Positions 45,886-55,909 of a DNA stretch of 64,000 bases are shown here, in pieces. The stretch is from Streptomyces spinoverrucosus (lineage in GTDB: Bacteria; Actinomycetota; Actinomycetes; Streptomycetales; Streptomycetaceae): positions 2,604,001-2,668,000 of the forward strand of contig NZ_JADPZX010000001.1 of the NCBI RefSeq assembly GCF_015712165.1, in the 5' to 3' direction. Position numbers and translations under genes: made by a program. Within the stretch, counting starts at the first letter, position 1. Each line of letters begins with the position of its first letter. The notes below the pieces were generated by a model, which did not search any database, was not told the DNA's origin, and worked only from the letters and a program-made list of their open reading frames with translations.

Positions 45886-45925
45886 AAGGCCGGTCCTCGT
45901 CACTGACGTGACGAGGACCGGCCTT
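45886..45925 (-). terminator. Terminator downstream of rho
   Basis: A perfect 18-bp stem (45886-45903 with 45908-45925), TGAC loop and a T-rich exit on the minus strand lie 18 bp after the rho stop. Confidence 0.88.
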
Positions 45926-45943
45926 CGAGGGACGTACGGCTGA

Positions 45944-47941
45944 CTAGTCGCCGTTGCCCGGGGTGGGCGTCGTCTTCTGGATCTGCATCAGGAACTCGAC
46001 GTTCGACTTCGTCTGCTTCATCTTGTCGAGCAGCAGCTCGATCGCCTGCTGCTGGTCCAGCGCGTGCAGCACCCGGCGCAACTTCCAGACGATGCCCAGC
46101 TCCTCGGCACCGAGCAGGATCTCCTCCTTACGGGTGCCGGACGCGTCCACGTCCACCGCCGGGAAGATGCGCTTGTCGGCGAGCTTCCGGTCGAGCTTGA
46201 GCTCCATGTTGCCGGTGCCCTTGAACTCCTCGAAGATCACCTCGTCCATGCGGGACCCGGTGTCCACCAGCGCGGTGGCGAGGATGGTCAGCGAGCCGCC
46301 GTCCTCGATGTTCCGCGCGGCACCGAAGAAGCGCTTCGGCGGGTAGAGGGCCGTGGAGTCGACACCGCCGGACAGGATGCGGCCGGAGGCCGGGGCGGCG
46401 AGGTTGTACGCACGGCCCAGACGGGTGATCGAGTCGAGCAGGACGACCACGTCGTGGCCCAGCTCCACCAGACGCTTGGCTCGCTCGATGGCGAGCTCGG
46501 CGACCGTGGTGTGGTCCTCGGCCGGGCGGTCGAAGGTCGAGGAGATGACCTCGCCCTTGACCGACCGCTGCATGTCGGTGACCTCTTCCGGACGCTCGTC
46601 GACGAGGACGACCATCAGGTGGCACTCGGGGTTGTTGTGCGTGATCGCGTTGGCGATCGCCTGCATGATCATGGTCTTACCGGTCTTCGGCGGGGCCACG
46701 ATCAGACCGCGCTGGCCCTTACCGATCGGCGAGACCAAGTCGATGATGCGGGTGGTGAGGACGCCGGGGTCCGTCTCCAGACGGAGGCGGTCCTGCGGGT
46801 ACAGCGGCGTCAGCTTGTTGAACTCCGGGCGGCCACGGCCGTGTTCGGGCGCCATGCCGTTGACGGAGTCCAGCCGGACGAGGGCGTTGAACTTCTCGCG
46901 GCGCTCGCCTTCCTTCGGCTGGCGGACCGCGCCGGTGATGTGGTCGCCCTTGCGCAGGCCGTTCTTGCGGACCTGGGCGAGGGAGACGTACACGTCGTTC
47001 GGGCCGGGCAGGTAGCCGGACGTACGGATGAAGGCGTAGTTGTCGAGGATGTCCAGGATGCCCGCGACCGGGATCAGGACGTCGTCCTCGGCGATCTGCG
47101 GCTCGCTGCCCATCTCGTCACGACCACGACGGCCCCGGCGGTCGCGGTAGCGGCCGCGACGGCCACGACGGCCGCCCTCGAAGTCGTCGTCGCTCTGCCC
47201 CTGGCCGCCGCCCTGCTGCTGACGCTGCTGCTGGCCCTGGCCCTGGCTCTGCTGCTGGTCGTCGCCCTTGCCCCGGCGGTCGCGGTCGCGGTCACGGTCG
47301 CGGTCCCGGCCGCGCTCGCGGCGGTCGCGACGGCGGCCCTCGCCGCCCTCGCCGGCGTCGCCCTTGGCCTCGCCCTGCTGCTGCGCGGGCGTCTCGGCCT
47401 TCGGCTCGCTCTTGGCCTCGGCGGCCACGGTCTCGGGGCTGCCGGCCTCGGCGGTGGCCCGGCGACGACGGCGCTCCGTGGACGCGTCTTCTCCCCCACG
47501 CTCGGCTTCGCTCGCGCGGGCGGTGCCCCCGGCCGGCTGGCCGGGAATCTCGATCTGCTGCTGGGCCACGGCCTTCTCGGCGGGCGCCTCGGCCTTCTTC
47601 TCGGCCTTCTCGGCGGGGGCCTCCTCGCCGGTGCGCGCCTTGGAGGTGGCGCGGCGCTTCGGCTTGGTCTCGGTGGCGGCCTCGGCGGTCTTCGCCGGGG
47701 CTCCCCCGCCCGCCTGCGCCTCCTTGATGACCTCGATCAGCTGGCTCTTGCGCATGCGCGCGGTGCCCCTGATGCCGAGGCCGGATGCGACCTGCTGCAG
47801 CTCGGCCAGCACCATGCCCTCGAGGCCGGTACCGCGGCGCCGCCGGGAGCCGGCACCGGTGGCAGGCGCGGAGGCGTCCGTGGCGGGCGCGGCAGCGGTC
47901 TCCTCGACACGTGCGCCCATCAGATCGGTGGTGTCGCTCAC
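45944..47941 (-). CDS. rho: Transcription termination factor Rho with long low-complexity insert
   Basis: A 665-residue RNA-dependent ATPase hexamer subunit. The Rho_N helix bundle is at about 36-76. A disordered insert follows at 77-280 (Lys/Ala/Glu part, RD-repeat [10 protein letters not shown], Gln/Gly part and Arg/Gly part). The cold-shock RNA-binding fold is at about 285-360. The ATPase has P-loop APPKTGKT (near 415-424), [10 protein letters not shown] and [15 protein letters not shown] 47941 follows GGAAGGA. An intergenic-type palindrome is read in frame at residues about 138-151. Confidence 0.96.
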   Translation of the reverse strand: MSDTTDLMGARVEETAAAPATDASAPATGAGSRRRRGTGLEGMVLAELQQVASGLGIRGTARMRKSQLIEVIKEAQAGGGAPAKTAEAATETKPKRRATSKARTGEEAPAEKAEKKAEAPAEKAVAQQQIEIPGQPAGGTARASEAERGGEDASTERRRRRATAEAGSPETVAAEAKSEPKAETPAQQQGEAKGDAGEGGEGRRRDRRERGRDRDRDRDRDRRGKGDDQQQSQGQGQQQRQQQGGGQGQSDDDFEGGRRGRRGRYRDRRGRRGRDEMGSEPQIAEDDVLIPVAGILDILDNYAFIRTSGYLPGPNDVYVSLAQVRKNGLRKGDHITGAVRQPKEGERREKFNALVRLDSVNGMAPEHGRGRPEFNKLTPLYPQDRLRLETDPGVLTTRIIDLVSPIGKGQRGLIVAPPKTGKTMIMQAIANAITHNNPECHLMVVLVDERPEEVTDMQRSVKGEVISSTFDRPAEDHTTVAELAIERAKRLVELGHDVVVLLDSITRLGRAYNLAAPASGRILSGGVDSTALYPPKRFFGAARNIEDGGSLTILATALVDTGSRMDEVIFEEFKGTGNMELKLDRKLADKRIFPAVDVDASGTRKEEILLGAEELGIVWKLRRVLHALDQQQAIELLLDKMKQTKSNVEFLMQIQKTTPTPGNGD
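47491..47530. repeat. Palindromic intergenic-type repeat inside rho
   Basis: CTCCCCCACGCTCGGCTTCG...CGGTGCCCCC has the ends and arms of a repeat common between Streptomyces genes (recalled). Here it encodes about 14 residues of the disordered Rho insert ([13 protein letters not shown] region). Confidence 0.6.
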
Positions 47942-48347
47942 GAAGGGTCCTTCCCTGGAGCGGACGTCGGCCTGTCTGGCTCGGCGACCGGTTGTGCTGT
48001 CCGGCTTCGGTCCTTGCTGACTGAACCGTGCCGGGGCGGTGGTCCGCCAAAGCGGCGGAGGAAATATCTGGTGATTGGCGCTTCCTTGAGCCGTGGCACC
48101 CAGTGTCACGTGGCGTGGTCGCACCGGTTCCGGAGCCTGCCCGTCGGACCGCTCAGTGTCGACGTACGACGTACTGCCCGCGTACGAGGTACGAAACACA
48201 GTGCGGCTTGGGGGGCTCCCGGAAGAATGTCTGTCCCGGACTGGGACACGAGGCACCTCGCCATGGTGGGGTCGGGTGCAGACTTGAGGTTAACACTACC
48301 GGATCCAACAAACATTCCCCCTCTCGAAATCCGGCAATCGCGTGCTT
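47942..48347 (-). promoter_or_regulatory. rho leader region (406 bp, no confident gene)
   Basis: The gap between thrB and rho contains several short inverted repeats, for example around GTACGAGGTAC near 48180-48192, and an AT-richer patch at 48292-48315. It could hold the rho promoter and a long leader. A 69-codon open frame on the minus strand (48106-48315) crosses it but has no convincing ribosome site or family resemblance. Confidence 0.4.
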
Positions 48348-49292
48348 TTAATCGGCGCTCGCCGCTTCGGCGCCGCTGGTCGCGAGCGGCAGCACGCTCG
48401 CTCCCGGCACGTCCAGGGCCAGCCGGTTCGCCGCCCAGCCGGGGCCGGCCAGCTGTTCCACCTTGTCGGCCGTGCCCTCGTCGGCCAGCGCGAGCACGGT
48501 GGGTCCGGCGCCCGAGATGACCGCGGGGATGCCGTCGGCCCGCAGCCGCTCCACCAGGGCCGCGCTCTCGGGCATGGCGGGCGCGCGGTACTCCTGGTGC
48601 AGCCGGTCCTCGGTGGCCGGCAGCAGCAGCTCGGGGCGCCTGGTCAGGGCCTCGACGAGCAGCGCGGCACGGCCCGCGTTGGTGGCGGCGTCGACGTGCG
48701 GCACGGTGCGCGGGAGCAGGCCGCGCGCGGTCTCCGTCAGGACCGGCTTTCCGGGCACGAAAACCACCGGAACGATGGAATCGGCGGGATCCATCCTGAT
48801 CGCCCGCGCGGCGCCCGCCTCCATCCAGGAGAGCGTGAAACCGCCGAGCAGACAGGCCGCGACGTTGTCCGGGTGTCCCTCGATCTCGGTCGCCAGCTCC
48901 AGCAGGCCCCTGTCGTCCAGCCGGGCCTCGCCGCCTATGGTCACGGCCCGGGCGGCGACGATTCCGGCGCAGATGGCAGCGGAGGAGGAGCCCAGGCCAC
49001 GGCCATGCGGAATGCGGTTCGCGCAGACGATTTCCAGGCCGCGCGGCTGCCCGCCCAGGGAATCGAAGGCGGTGCGGAGAGAGCGTACGAGAAGGTGGTT
49101 TTCGTCACGTGGCAGCGTCTCGCTGCCCTCACCCGCGATGTCGATGTGCAGCCCGGAGTCGGCCACCCGGACGACCACGTCGTCGTAGAGCCCCAGCGCG
49201 AGGCCGAAGGCGTCGAAGCCCGGGCCGAGGTTGGCGCTGGTGGCGGGGACGCGCACCCGTACGGCGGCGGCGCGGAAGGCTGGACCGGCCAT
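48348..49292 (-). CDS. thrB: Homoserine kinase
   Basis: A 314-residue GHMP kinase phosphorylating homoserine. It has PATSANLGPGFDAFG (16-30), the ATP loop PHGRGLGSSSAA (95-106) and the C-terminal ISGAGPTVLAL. ATG 49292 is used. It is the last step-specific gene of the hom-thrC-thrB series, 264 bp after thrC with no other gene in between. Confidence 0.96.
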   Translation of the reverse strand: MAGPAFRAAAVRVRVPATSANLGPGFDAFGLALGLYDDVVVRVADSGLHIDIAGEGSETLPRDENHLLVRSLRTAFDSLGGQPRGLEIVCANRIPHGRGLGSSSAAICAGIVAARAVTIGGEARLDDRGLLELATEIEGHPDNVAACLLGGFTLSWMEAGAARAIRMDPADSIVPVVFVPGKPVLTETARGLLPRTVPHVDAATNAGRAALLVEALTRRPELLLPATEDRLHQEYRAPAMPESAALVERLRADGIPAVISGAGPTVLALADEGTADKVEQLAGPGWAANRLALDVPGASVLPLATSGAEAASAD

Positions 49293-49556
49293 CGCTCGAT
49301 GACTCTCCTTGAGCTGCGTGACTGTCGAAGACATTCGATGACGTACGACGAACCCTGCTGGCCGCCCACGGATCACTCCGGGGATCACGACGACGGCGCG
49401 GCGCCCTGCCTATGCGAGGCATATGCGGGGGGCGGGTTCAGTACAGCCTATCGAAGGAAGGTTCTGTGGCGACATAGGGCGCACAGGAGGCGCACGATGC
49501 GTGTCGTAAGCCCCCTGTGCCCCCCTTCCAGGGGAAGCCCCGGGTCAAGCGGTACG

Positions 49557-50615
49557 TCAGACCAGACCGAGGCGCTCTGCGGCGGTGGCGGCGTCCACCG
49601 GAACGGTGACCGGCTGCGGTGCGCCGGCGACGGCCCAGTCGGGGTCCTTGAGGCCGTTTCCGGTGACCGTGCACACGATGCGCTGGCCCGGGTCCACCTT
49701 GCCGAGTTCGGCGGCCTTCAGCAGACCGGCCACGGAGGCGGCGGAGGCGGGCTCGACGAAGACGCCCTCCTGCGCGGCCAACAGGCGGTAGGCGCGCAGG
49801 ATTTCACGGTCCGTCACCTCGTCGATGAAACCGCCGGACTCGTCGCGGGCGGCGAGGGCGTGCTGCCAGGAGGCGGGGTTGCCGATCCGGATCGCGGTGG
49901 CGATGGTCGAGGGGTCCTTGACGACCTCGCCGCGCACGATGGGCGCGGAGCCGGAGGCCTGGAAGCCCCACATACGGGGCGTCCTGGCGGCGACGCCGTC
50001 GGCGGCGTACTCCTTGTACCCCTTCCAGTACGCCGTGATGTTGCCCGCGTTGCCCACCGGCAGGACGTGGATGTCGGGGGCGTCGCCGAGCATGTCGACG
50101 ATCTCGAACGCGGCGGTCTTCTGGCCCTCGATACGCACCGGGTTGACCGAATTGACCAGCGCGACGGGGTAGTTGTCGCTGAGCGCGCGGGCGAGCGTGA
50201 GGCAGTCGTCGAAGTTGCCGTCGACCTGAAGGATCTTCGCGCCATGGACGAGCGCCTGGCCCATCTTGCCGAGGGCGATCTTGCCCTGCGGGACGAGCAC
50301 GGCCGAGACCATGCCCGCGCGCACGGCGTAGGCGGCGGCCGAGGCGGAGGTGTTGCCGGTGGAGGCGCAGATGACGGCCTTCGCGCCCTCCTCCTTGGCC
50401 TTGGAGATGGCCATGGTCATACCGCGGTCCTTGAAGGACCCGGTCGGGTTGGCGCCCTCCACCTTGAGGTGGACCTCGCAGCCCGTGCGCTCGGAGAGCA
50501 CCTGCGCGGGCACGAGGGGCGTACCGCCCTCGCGGAGCGTCACGACCGGCGTGGTGTCGGAGACGGGCAGCCGGTCCCGGTACTCCTCGATGATTCCGCG
50601 CCACTGGTGGGTCAT
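49557..50615 (-). CDS. thrC: Threonine synthase
   Basis: A 352-residue PLP enzyme converting O-phosphohomoserine to threonine. The PLP Lys62 is in [12 protein letters not shown], and the phosphate-binding Gly loop is [15 protein letters not shown]. It follows hom by 6 bp, so is cotranscribed. Confidence 0.96.
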   Translation of the reverse strand: MTHQWRGIIEEYRDRLPVSDTTPVVTLREGGTPLVPAQVLSERTGCEVHLKVEGANPTGSFKDRGMTMAISKAKEEGAKAVICASTGNTSASAAAYAVRAGMVSAVLVPQGKIALGKMGQALVHGAKILQVDGNFDDCLTLARALSDNYPVALVNSVNPVRIEGQKTAAFEIVDMLGDAPDIHVLPVGNAGNITAYWKGYKEYAADGVAARTPRMWGFQASGSAPIVRGEVVKDPSTIATAIRIGNPASWQHALAARDESGGFIDEVTDREILRAYRLLAAQEGVFVEPASAASVAGLLKAAELGKVDPGQRIVCTVTGNGLKDPDWAVAGAPQPVTVPVDAATAAERLGLV

Positions 50616-50621
50616 TGCTGG

Positions 50622-51914
50622 TTACTCTCCTTCAACCCGCATGATGCTGGCGACACCCCGCACGGTGTCGAGCTTGCGCAGCGCCTCGACGGTCCCGGTG
50701 AGGGAGGCGTCGGACGCGCGGTGGGTGACGACGACGAGGGAGGCCTCGCCGTCCTTCCCCTGCTGCCGAACCGTATCGATGGACACCCCGTGCTCGGCGA
50801 ACACGGTGGCCACCTGGGCGAGAACACCCGGTTTGTCGGCGACGTCCAGACTGATGTGGTAGCGCGTGACCACCTCGCCCATGGGCGAGACGGGCAGCGC
50901 GGCGTACGCGGACTCGCCGGGGCCGGTCGCGTTGCTGAGGCGGTTGCGGCAGACGGCGACGAGGTCGCCGAGGACGGCGGAGGCGGTGGGCGCGCCACCG
51001 GCGCCGGGCCCGTAGAACATCAGCTGACCGGAGGCATCCGACTCTACGAAGACCGCGTTGTACGCGCCGCGCACCGAGGCGAGCGGATGGGTCAGCGGAA
51101 TCATCGCCGGGTGCACGCGCGCGGTGACGGAGGCTCCGTCCTTTGAACGCTCACAAATGGCGAGCAGTTTGATGGTGCAGCCCATCTCCTTGGCGGAGGC
51201 GAAGTCGGCCGCCGTCACCTCGGTCATGCCCTCGCGGTAGACGTCGTCGAGCCGCACGCGCGTGTGGAAGGCGATGCCGGCGAGGATCGCGGCCTTGGCG
51301 GCGGCGTCGAACCCCTCGACGTCGGCGGTGGGGTCGGCCTCGGCGTATCCCAGGGCGGTGGCCTCGTCGAGGGCCTCCTGGTAGCCGGCGCCCGTCGAGT
51401 CCATCTTGTCGAGGATGAAGTTGGTGGTGCCGTTGACGATCCCCAGCACGCGGTTGACCTTGTCGCCGGCCAGGGACTCGCGCAGCGGGCGGATCAGCGG
51501 GATGGCGCCGGCGACGGCGGCCTCGTAGTAGAGGTCCTTGCCGTGCTCCTCGGCGGCGGCGTGCAGGGCGGCGCCGTCCTGGGCGAGGAGGGCCTTGTTC
51601 GCGGAGACCACGGACGCCCCGTGCTCGAAGGCGGTGGTGATGAGGGTCCGCGCGGGCTCGATCCCGCCGATGACCTCCACCACGACGTCGATGTCGCCGC
51701 GTTTGACGAGGGCGGTGGCGTCGGTGGTGACGAGGGCCGGGTCGATGCCCTCGCGCACCTTGTCGGGCCGGCGCACGGCGACGCCCGCGAGCTCCACCGG
51801 GGCGCCGATGCGGGCGGCGAGGTCGTCGGCGTGCGTCGTCATGATGCGCGCCACCTCTGAGCCGACCACTCCACAGCCCAGCAGCGCCACCTTCAGCGGA
51901 CGCGTACGCATCAT
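50622..51914 (-). CDS. hom: Homoserine dehydrogenase
   Basis: A 430-residue NAD(P) enzyme reducing aspartate semialdehyde to homoserine. The Rossmann LLGCGVVGSE is at 11-20 and the substrate region is VNGTTNFILDKM. A C-terminal ACT domain (about 350-430) is typical of threonine feedback control. A second in-frame ATG lies one codon downstream. It heads the hom-thrC unit. Confidence 0.96.
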   Translation of the reverse strand: MMRTRPLKVALLGCGVVGSEVARIMTTHADDLAARIGAPVELAGVAVRRPDKVREGIDPALVTTDATALVKRGDIDVVVEVIGGIEPARTLITTAFEHGASVVSANKALLAQDGAALHAAAEEHGKDLYYEAAVAGAIPLIRPLRESLAGDKVNRVLGIVNGTTNFILDKMDSTGAGYQEALDEATALGYAEADPTADVEGFDAAAKAAILAGIAFHTRVRLDDVYREGMTEVTAADFASAKEMGCTIKLLAICERSKDGASVTARVHPAMIPLTHPLASVRGAYNAVFVESDASGQLMFYGPGAGGAPTASAVLGDLVAVCRNRLSNATGPGESAYAALPVSPMGEVVTRYHISLDVADKPGVLAQVATVFAEHGVSIDTVRQQGKDGEASLVVVTHRASDASLTGTVEALRKLDTVRGVASIMRVEGE

Positions 51915-51950
51915 CCGACCTCGTTTCTCTTACCTTCTACGGTGGGACCA

Positions 51951-51999
51951 GTCTCACTCACCGGACGGGAGTTTCTGTCCTTCGTCCGGATCGTGAGAC
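51951..51999 (-). promoter_or_regulatory. Dyad/hairpin in hom upstream region
   Basis: GTCTCAC/GTGAGAC arms enclose CCGGACG/CGTCCGG arms (7 + 7 bp, 3x3 internal loop, 15-base loop), 37 bp before hom and touching an AT-rich patch at 51999-52013 that could be the -10. It is either an operator or a leader hairpin. Confidence 0.4.
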
Positions 52000-52060
52000 A
52001 TCTATTTCATTTTTCCGGGGGCGGACGACGGAGATCTTCCGCCCGAGGACATGGGTGCTG

Positions 52061-53452
52061 TCACCCGACGTCGAGACGCAGGAGGTCCTCCTCCGTCTCC
52101 CGGCGGACGATCACACGCGCCTCGCCGTCCCGCACGGCGACGACCGGCGGACGGGTGACGTGGTTGTAGTTGCTGGCCATGGAGCGGCAGTACGCACCGG
52201 TGGCCGGCACCGCGATGAGGTCGCCCGGCGCGAGGTCCGCGGGCAGGAAGGCGTCCTTCACCACGATGTCACCGCTCTCGCAGTGCTTGCCGACGACGCG
52301 GGCCAGCATCGGCTCGGCTTCGGAGGTGCGGGAGACGAGCGCGACGCTGTACTCGGCGTCGTACAGCGCGGTGCGGATATTGTCCGACATCCCGCCGTCG
52401 ACCGAGACATAGGTCCGCAGCCCGTCGAGGGGCTTGATGGTGCCGACCTCGTAGAGCGTGAAGGCGGTGGGACCGACGATGGCCCGCCCCGGCTCGACGG
52501 AGATGCGCGGGGTCCGCAGCCTGGCGGCCTCGCACTCACGCGTGACGATCTCGGTCAGGGCCTTGGCGATCTCGTGCGGCTCGCGCGGGTCGTCGTCGCT
52601 GGTGTACGCGATCCCGAGGCCGCCCCCGAGATCGATCTCGGGCAGCTCGACCCCGTGCTCGTCACGGATGTCCTTGAGCAGCCCGACGACCCGATGGGCG
52701 GCAACCTCGAAGCCGGACATGTCGAAGATCTGCGACCCGATGTGACTGTGAATCCCGATGAGCTCGAGCCCGTCCAGCTGGAGTGCCCGCCGCACCGCCT
52801 CGGCGGCCTGCCCGCCGGCCAGCGGGATACCGAACTTCTGGTCCTCGTGGGCGGTGGCGATGAACTCGTGGGTGTGCGCCTCCACACCGACGGTGACACG
52901 GATCTGCACGCGCTGCCGCTTGCCGAGTTCCCGCGCGATGTGGGCGACGCGGACGATCTCCTGGAAGGAGTCGAGGACGATCCGCCCGACACCGGCCTCT
53001 ACGGCCCGCCGGATCTCGTCCGTGGACTTGTTGTTGCCGTGCAGGGCGATGCGGTCGGCGGGCATCCCCGCGGAGAGCGCGGTGGCCAGCTCGCCCCCGG
53101 AGCACACGTCCAGGTTCAGCCCCTCCTCGTGCAGCCACCGCACGACGGCCCGCGACAGGAACGCCTTCCCCGCGTAGAAGACGTCGGCGTCGTGCCCGAA
53201 GGCGGTACGCCAGGCGCAGGCACGGGCGCGGAAGTCGGCCTCGTCGAGGAAGTAGGCGGGGGTGCCGAACTCCTCGGCGAGCCGCGTCACGGGGATACCG
53301 CCGACGGTGACGACACCGTCCGCGTCGCGGGTGACGGTCTGCGACCACACCTTGCCGTCGAGGGCGTTGAGGTCGGCGGGCGGTGCGCTGTAGTGCCCCT
53401 CGGGGAGGACGTCGGCGTGACGGGGCCCGGCGGGGTGTGCGGAACGGCTCAT
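52061..53452 (-). CDS. lysA: Diaminopimelate decarboxylase
   Basis: A 463-residue fold-III PLP enzyme for the last lysine step. The PLP Lys96 is in VFYAGKAF; further motifs are [19 protein letters not shown] and the acceptor CESGD. It lies between nrtL (16 bp upstream) and hom, so lysine and threonine branch enzymes share a locus. Confidence 0.96.
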   Translation of the reverse strand: MSRSAHPAGPRHADVLPEGHYSAPPADLNALDGKVWSQTVTRDADGVVTVGGIPVTRLAEEFGTPAYFLDEADFRARACAWRTAFGHDADVFYAGKAFLSRAVVRWLHEEGLNLDVCSGGELATALSAGMPADRIALHGNNKSTDEIRRAVEAGVGRIVLDSFQEIVRVAHIARELGKRQRVQIRVTVGVEAHTHEFIATAHEDQKFGIPLAGGQAAEAVRRALQLDGLELIGIHSHIGSQIFDMSGFEVAAHRVVGLLKDIRDEHGVELPEIDLGGGLGIAYTSDDDPREPHEIAKALTEIVTRECEAARLRTPRISVEPGRAIVGPTAFTLYEVGTIKPLDGLRTYVSVDGGMSDNIRTALYDAEYSVALVSRTSEAEPMLARVVGKHCESGDIVVKDAFLPADLAPGDLIAVPATGAYCRSMASNYNHVTRPPVVAVRDGEARVIVRRETEEDLLRLDVG

Positions 53453-53468
53453 GTCTCTTTGGGCTCTC

Positions 53469-54653
53469 TCAGAGGTGGTCGGGTGCGTCGATGCCGAGCA
53501 GGGACAGGCCGCCGGCCAGCACCGTCCCGGCGGCTTCGGCGAGCGCGAGCCGGGCCCGGTGGGCGGCCGAGGGTTTCTCCGCACCGCGCGGCAGCACGGT
53601 GGGCAACAGGGCGAGGACGGCATCGGCGACGCTGACGAGGTGCCGGGCGAGTCGGTCGGGGGCGTGGTGGGTGGCGGCGGTGGCGAGGATGCGGGGGTGG
53701 TCGGCGAGGGGGGCGAGGAGGGCGTGGGCCTCGCTGTTGGGCGTTACGCCGACGTTGGGCGTTACGTCGATGCTGCCGGGGTTGGAGGTGAAGCCGAGGT
53801 CGGCGGCGTTGCGGGTGAGGGCGCGGGTGCGGGCGTGGGCGTAACGGACGCGGAAGAGGGGGTTGCTCTCGCGTTGGACCAGGTGGTCGGGGGTGATGCG
53901 CGGGCGGTCGTGGGGGGCCGGGTGGAGGAGGGCCCAGCGGGCGGCGTCGCGGGAGAGGGGGAGGGGGGTGGGGGTGGTGGGGGGCGGGGTGGGGCGGAGG
54001 GTGACGGTGACGAGGTTGCCGGCGTGGCTGTTGGCGTTGTCGGCGCTGCTGTCGGCGTCGTCGGCGTTGCTCTTGAGGTCGTCGGCGTTGCTCTTGAGGT
54101 CGTCGGCGTTGCTCTCGGGGTTGATTGTGTTGCCGTAGGCATCGATGTGGATGCCGAGGACGGCCTCCCACTCCGGGTCGGGCCGGGCGTCGCAGCTGGT
54201 GCGGACGCGGGCGCCCTGGGAGCGCAGGATGCGGGCGACGGCGTCGAGGACGACGAGGGCGCGCATCTCGTGGGGGGCGTGCAGATGCACGACCTGCCCG
54301 GCGAGGGCGTCGCTGTGCCCGTAGCGGGGCCCGTCCCGGAGGATGCGATGGACGACGTCGGCGGAGGCGGCGCTCTCAAGGGCGATGTTCAGAAAACCGG
54401 GCCCGGTGATCTCGACCCCCAGGACACCCTCCGCCCCCGCGAGATACGGCCGCAGCACCTCGGCGACCCGCAGGGGTGGCCGACCGGCGGGGCGGGCCAG
54501 CTGGAGGGCGATGTTGGTGGCGTAGTCGCCCCAACCTCCCGGACCGGGCGGTGTGACCACGGCTCGCGCAGGCACAGTCACGCTCAGCTCCCCCGCATCG
54601 ACAGCACGACGCACGGCGTGCAGCACGGTGCGCGAGAGCTCGACGGGGGTCAC
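53469..54653 (-). CDS. nrtL: ArgS-related anticodon-binding-domain protein NrtL
   Basis: A 394-residue shortened relative of arginyl-tRNA synthetase. The N-terminal Add domain ([19 protein letters not shown]) and the C-terminal DALR anticodon-binding domain ([17 protein letters not shown]) remain. The catalytic centre is reduced: the HIGH position reads HAPH and no KMSKS is seen. A 7-residue repeat (NADDLKS) from a 21-bp DNA repeat occupies the place of the missing catalytic domain. GTG 54653 is used. It is coupled to lysA. It cannot charge tRNA by the normal mechanism; a tRNA-binding role is inference. Confidence 0.85.
   Translation of the reverse strand: MTPVELSRTVLHAVRRAVDAGELSVTVPARAVVTPPGPGGWGDYATNIALQLARPAGRPPLRVAEVLRPYLAGAEGVLGVEITGPGFLNIALESAASADVVHRILRDGPRYGHSDALAGQVVHLHAPHEMRALVVLDAVARILRSQGARVRTSCDARPDPEWEAVLGIHIDAYGNTINPESNADDLKSNADDLKSNADDADSSADNANSHAGNLVTVTLRPTPPPTTPTPLPLSRDAARWALLHPAPHDRPRITPDHLVQRESNPLFRVRYAHARTRALTRNAADLGFTSNPGSIDVTPNVGVTPNSEAHALLAPLADHPRILATAATHHAPDRLARHLVSVADAVLALLPTVLPRGAEKPSAAHRARLALAEAAGTVLAGGLSLLGIDAPDHL
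54057..54116. repeat. 21-bp tandem repeat in nrtL
   Basis: Two identical 21-bp units (54057-54077, 54078-54098) and most of a third encode the NADDLKS repeats of NrtL. Copy number is likely to vary. Confidence 0.85.
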
Positions 54654-54776
54654 GGGACAAGCGTATGGGAGGAGGGGGGTGGGTAGGCGAGCCGGTTTGG
54701 GCGCTGGTCCGGGATATGGACGCACGTCAGCGGCACGTCAGGGCGGGCACCCGGTGCCGGCCGAACGGTCCGCCGC

Positions 54777-55241
54777 TCAACCACCCGCGCGCCCGGCGCG
54801 CCCTGCCTCAGCGGCCCCGAACAACTCACCCAGCCCGGCGTCACCGTCCTCGGGCCGCCTCTCTGCCCCTCGCTCGACCAACTGACCCACCAGCCGCACC
54901 AGTTCGGCGGGCTCGAAAGGCTTGGCGAGGAACGCGTCGACGCCGACGTCGAGGCCGCTTTCGACCTCGTACTGCGTACAGGCGCTGACGATGGCGAGGG
55001 GCAGATGCCGGGTCCGGGGGTCCGCGCGCAGCCGGGCGGCGGTCCGCAGGCCGTCCAGCCTCGGCATCACGACGTCGAGCGTGACGACGTCGGGCCGCAC
55101 CTGATGGACGACATCCAGACACTCGGCACCATCGGCCGCGGTCACGACCTCGAAGCCCTCCAGCTCGAGGTTGACCCTGATCAACTGCCGGATGACCTTG
55201 TTGTCGTCCACAACAAGAACCCGGCCCGACGCGCCTGGCAC
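54777..55241 (-). CDS. Stand-alone receiver-domain response regulator
   Basis: A 154-residue CheY-like protein with acidic residues 12-13 (VVDDNK), phospho-acceptor Asp56 (TLDVVMPRLDG), Ser in VSACT and Lys in LAKPFEP. About 35 C-terminal Ala/Glu/Gly residues carry no output domain. The kinase and partner are not local. It lies upstream of nrtL-lysA, separated by 123 bp. Confidence 0.9.
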   Translation of the reverse strand: MPGASGRVLVVDDNKVIRQLIRVNLELEGFEVVTAADGAECLDVVHQVRPDVVTLDVVMPRLDGLRTAARLRADPRTRHLPLAIVSACTQYEVESGLDVGVDAFLAKPFEPAELVRLVGQLVERGAERRPEDGDAGLGELFGAAEAGRAGRAGG

Positions 55242-55377
55242 AACTTCGAGAGTAGGTCGGGACCGGCCACCGCGTCCGGGTTTTCCCCACTTCCACCCCC
55301 TGCGGGGGACCCCACACCTTCCCTGACCACGAGGCGGCCCCCAGCAAACTCGTTCATGAACACCCCGAGGGAGCTGG

Positions 55378-55383
55378 TAGTGT
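55378..55383 (+). promoter_or_regulatory. -10 box of tRNA-Arg promoter
   Basis: TAGTGT lies 39 bp before the mature tRNA 5' end. No good -35 is visible at 17-18 bp. Confidence 0.4.
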
Positions 55384-55422
55384 TCTACCCGTCGCCGCAG
55401 GCAACACCACCGCGACCGACAC

Positions 55423-55494
55423 GCCCCCGTAGCTCAGGGGATAGAGCAACGGCCTCCGGAGCCGTGTGCGCAGGTTCGAATCCTGCCGGGGGCA
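55423..55494 (+). tRNA. tRNA-Arg (anticodon CCG)
   Basis: A full cloverleaf is present. The acceptor is GCCCCCG/CGGGGGC, the D stem GCTC/GAGC, the anticodon stem ACGGC/GCCGT with loop CTCCGGA (anticodon CCG at 55456-55458), and the T arm GCAGG-TTCGAAT-CCTGC. CC follows the discriminator A. The accessory region starts directly behind its 3' end, and decayed integrases point toward it, so it is the probable integration target. Confidence 0.97.
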
Positions 55495-55505
55495 CCGGAA
55501 ATCTA

Positions 55506-55537
55506 GGCCCTGAACTGCAGAAACGCAGTTCAGGGCC
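55506..55537 (+). terminator. Terminator of tRNA-Arg
   Basis: A perfect 13-bp stem (55506-55518 with 55525-55537), loop AGAAAC, is followed by TTTCTTG. The remaining gap to 55909 shows no gene I can support. Confidence 0.92.
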
Positions 55538-55909
55538 TTTCTTGTGCATGCCAAAACGCACACGGCCACCTTGGCCATGGCCACTCGGTCTAGCAAGCCT
55601 TCTACCTGCGACTTTGTGGCACCAGGCAGACGAAACCCCAAATGTCCGATCCCGCACAATGGCTTCGCGTGGGACATTCGTGGGACGGGAAAGCCGCAAG
55701 GCGGAGCCGCCGCCGGAGGACATCTGCCGTGACCTGCGCTTTTGCCGACAAGGACGGTCGGAAAACGTACGGACGAGCAGGCCGTTTGACTTTCCCGGGT
55801 CAGTGCTGGACACGGCTGTGATCAGGCGTTTCATCGAACGTCACGCTCACTGCTCACGCGGATGCCGGTGTCGGCACCACGACGCAGCTGGTTACGGCAT
55901 GCTGGACGT

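Noticed and set aside
48106..48315. 69-codon minus-strand frame in the rho leader
   Set aside because: It could be a leader peptide, but lacks a convincing ribosome site and any residue pattern that would explain regulation.
46064..48520. Plus-strand frame of over 800 codons across rho
   Set aside because: Antisense of rho and its leader; no motif and no start signal.
48342..51146. Plus-strand frame of over 900 codons across thrB and thrC
   Set aside because: Antisense of well-supported thr genes.
55460..55496. Second copy of the tRNA-Arg 3' end as attachment-site repeat
   Set aside because: I scanned the island for the TTCGAATCCTGCC segment and found no second copy inside the window; the partner site may lie beyond 64 kb.
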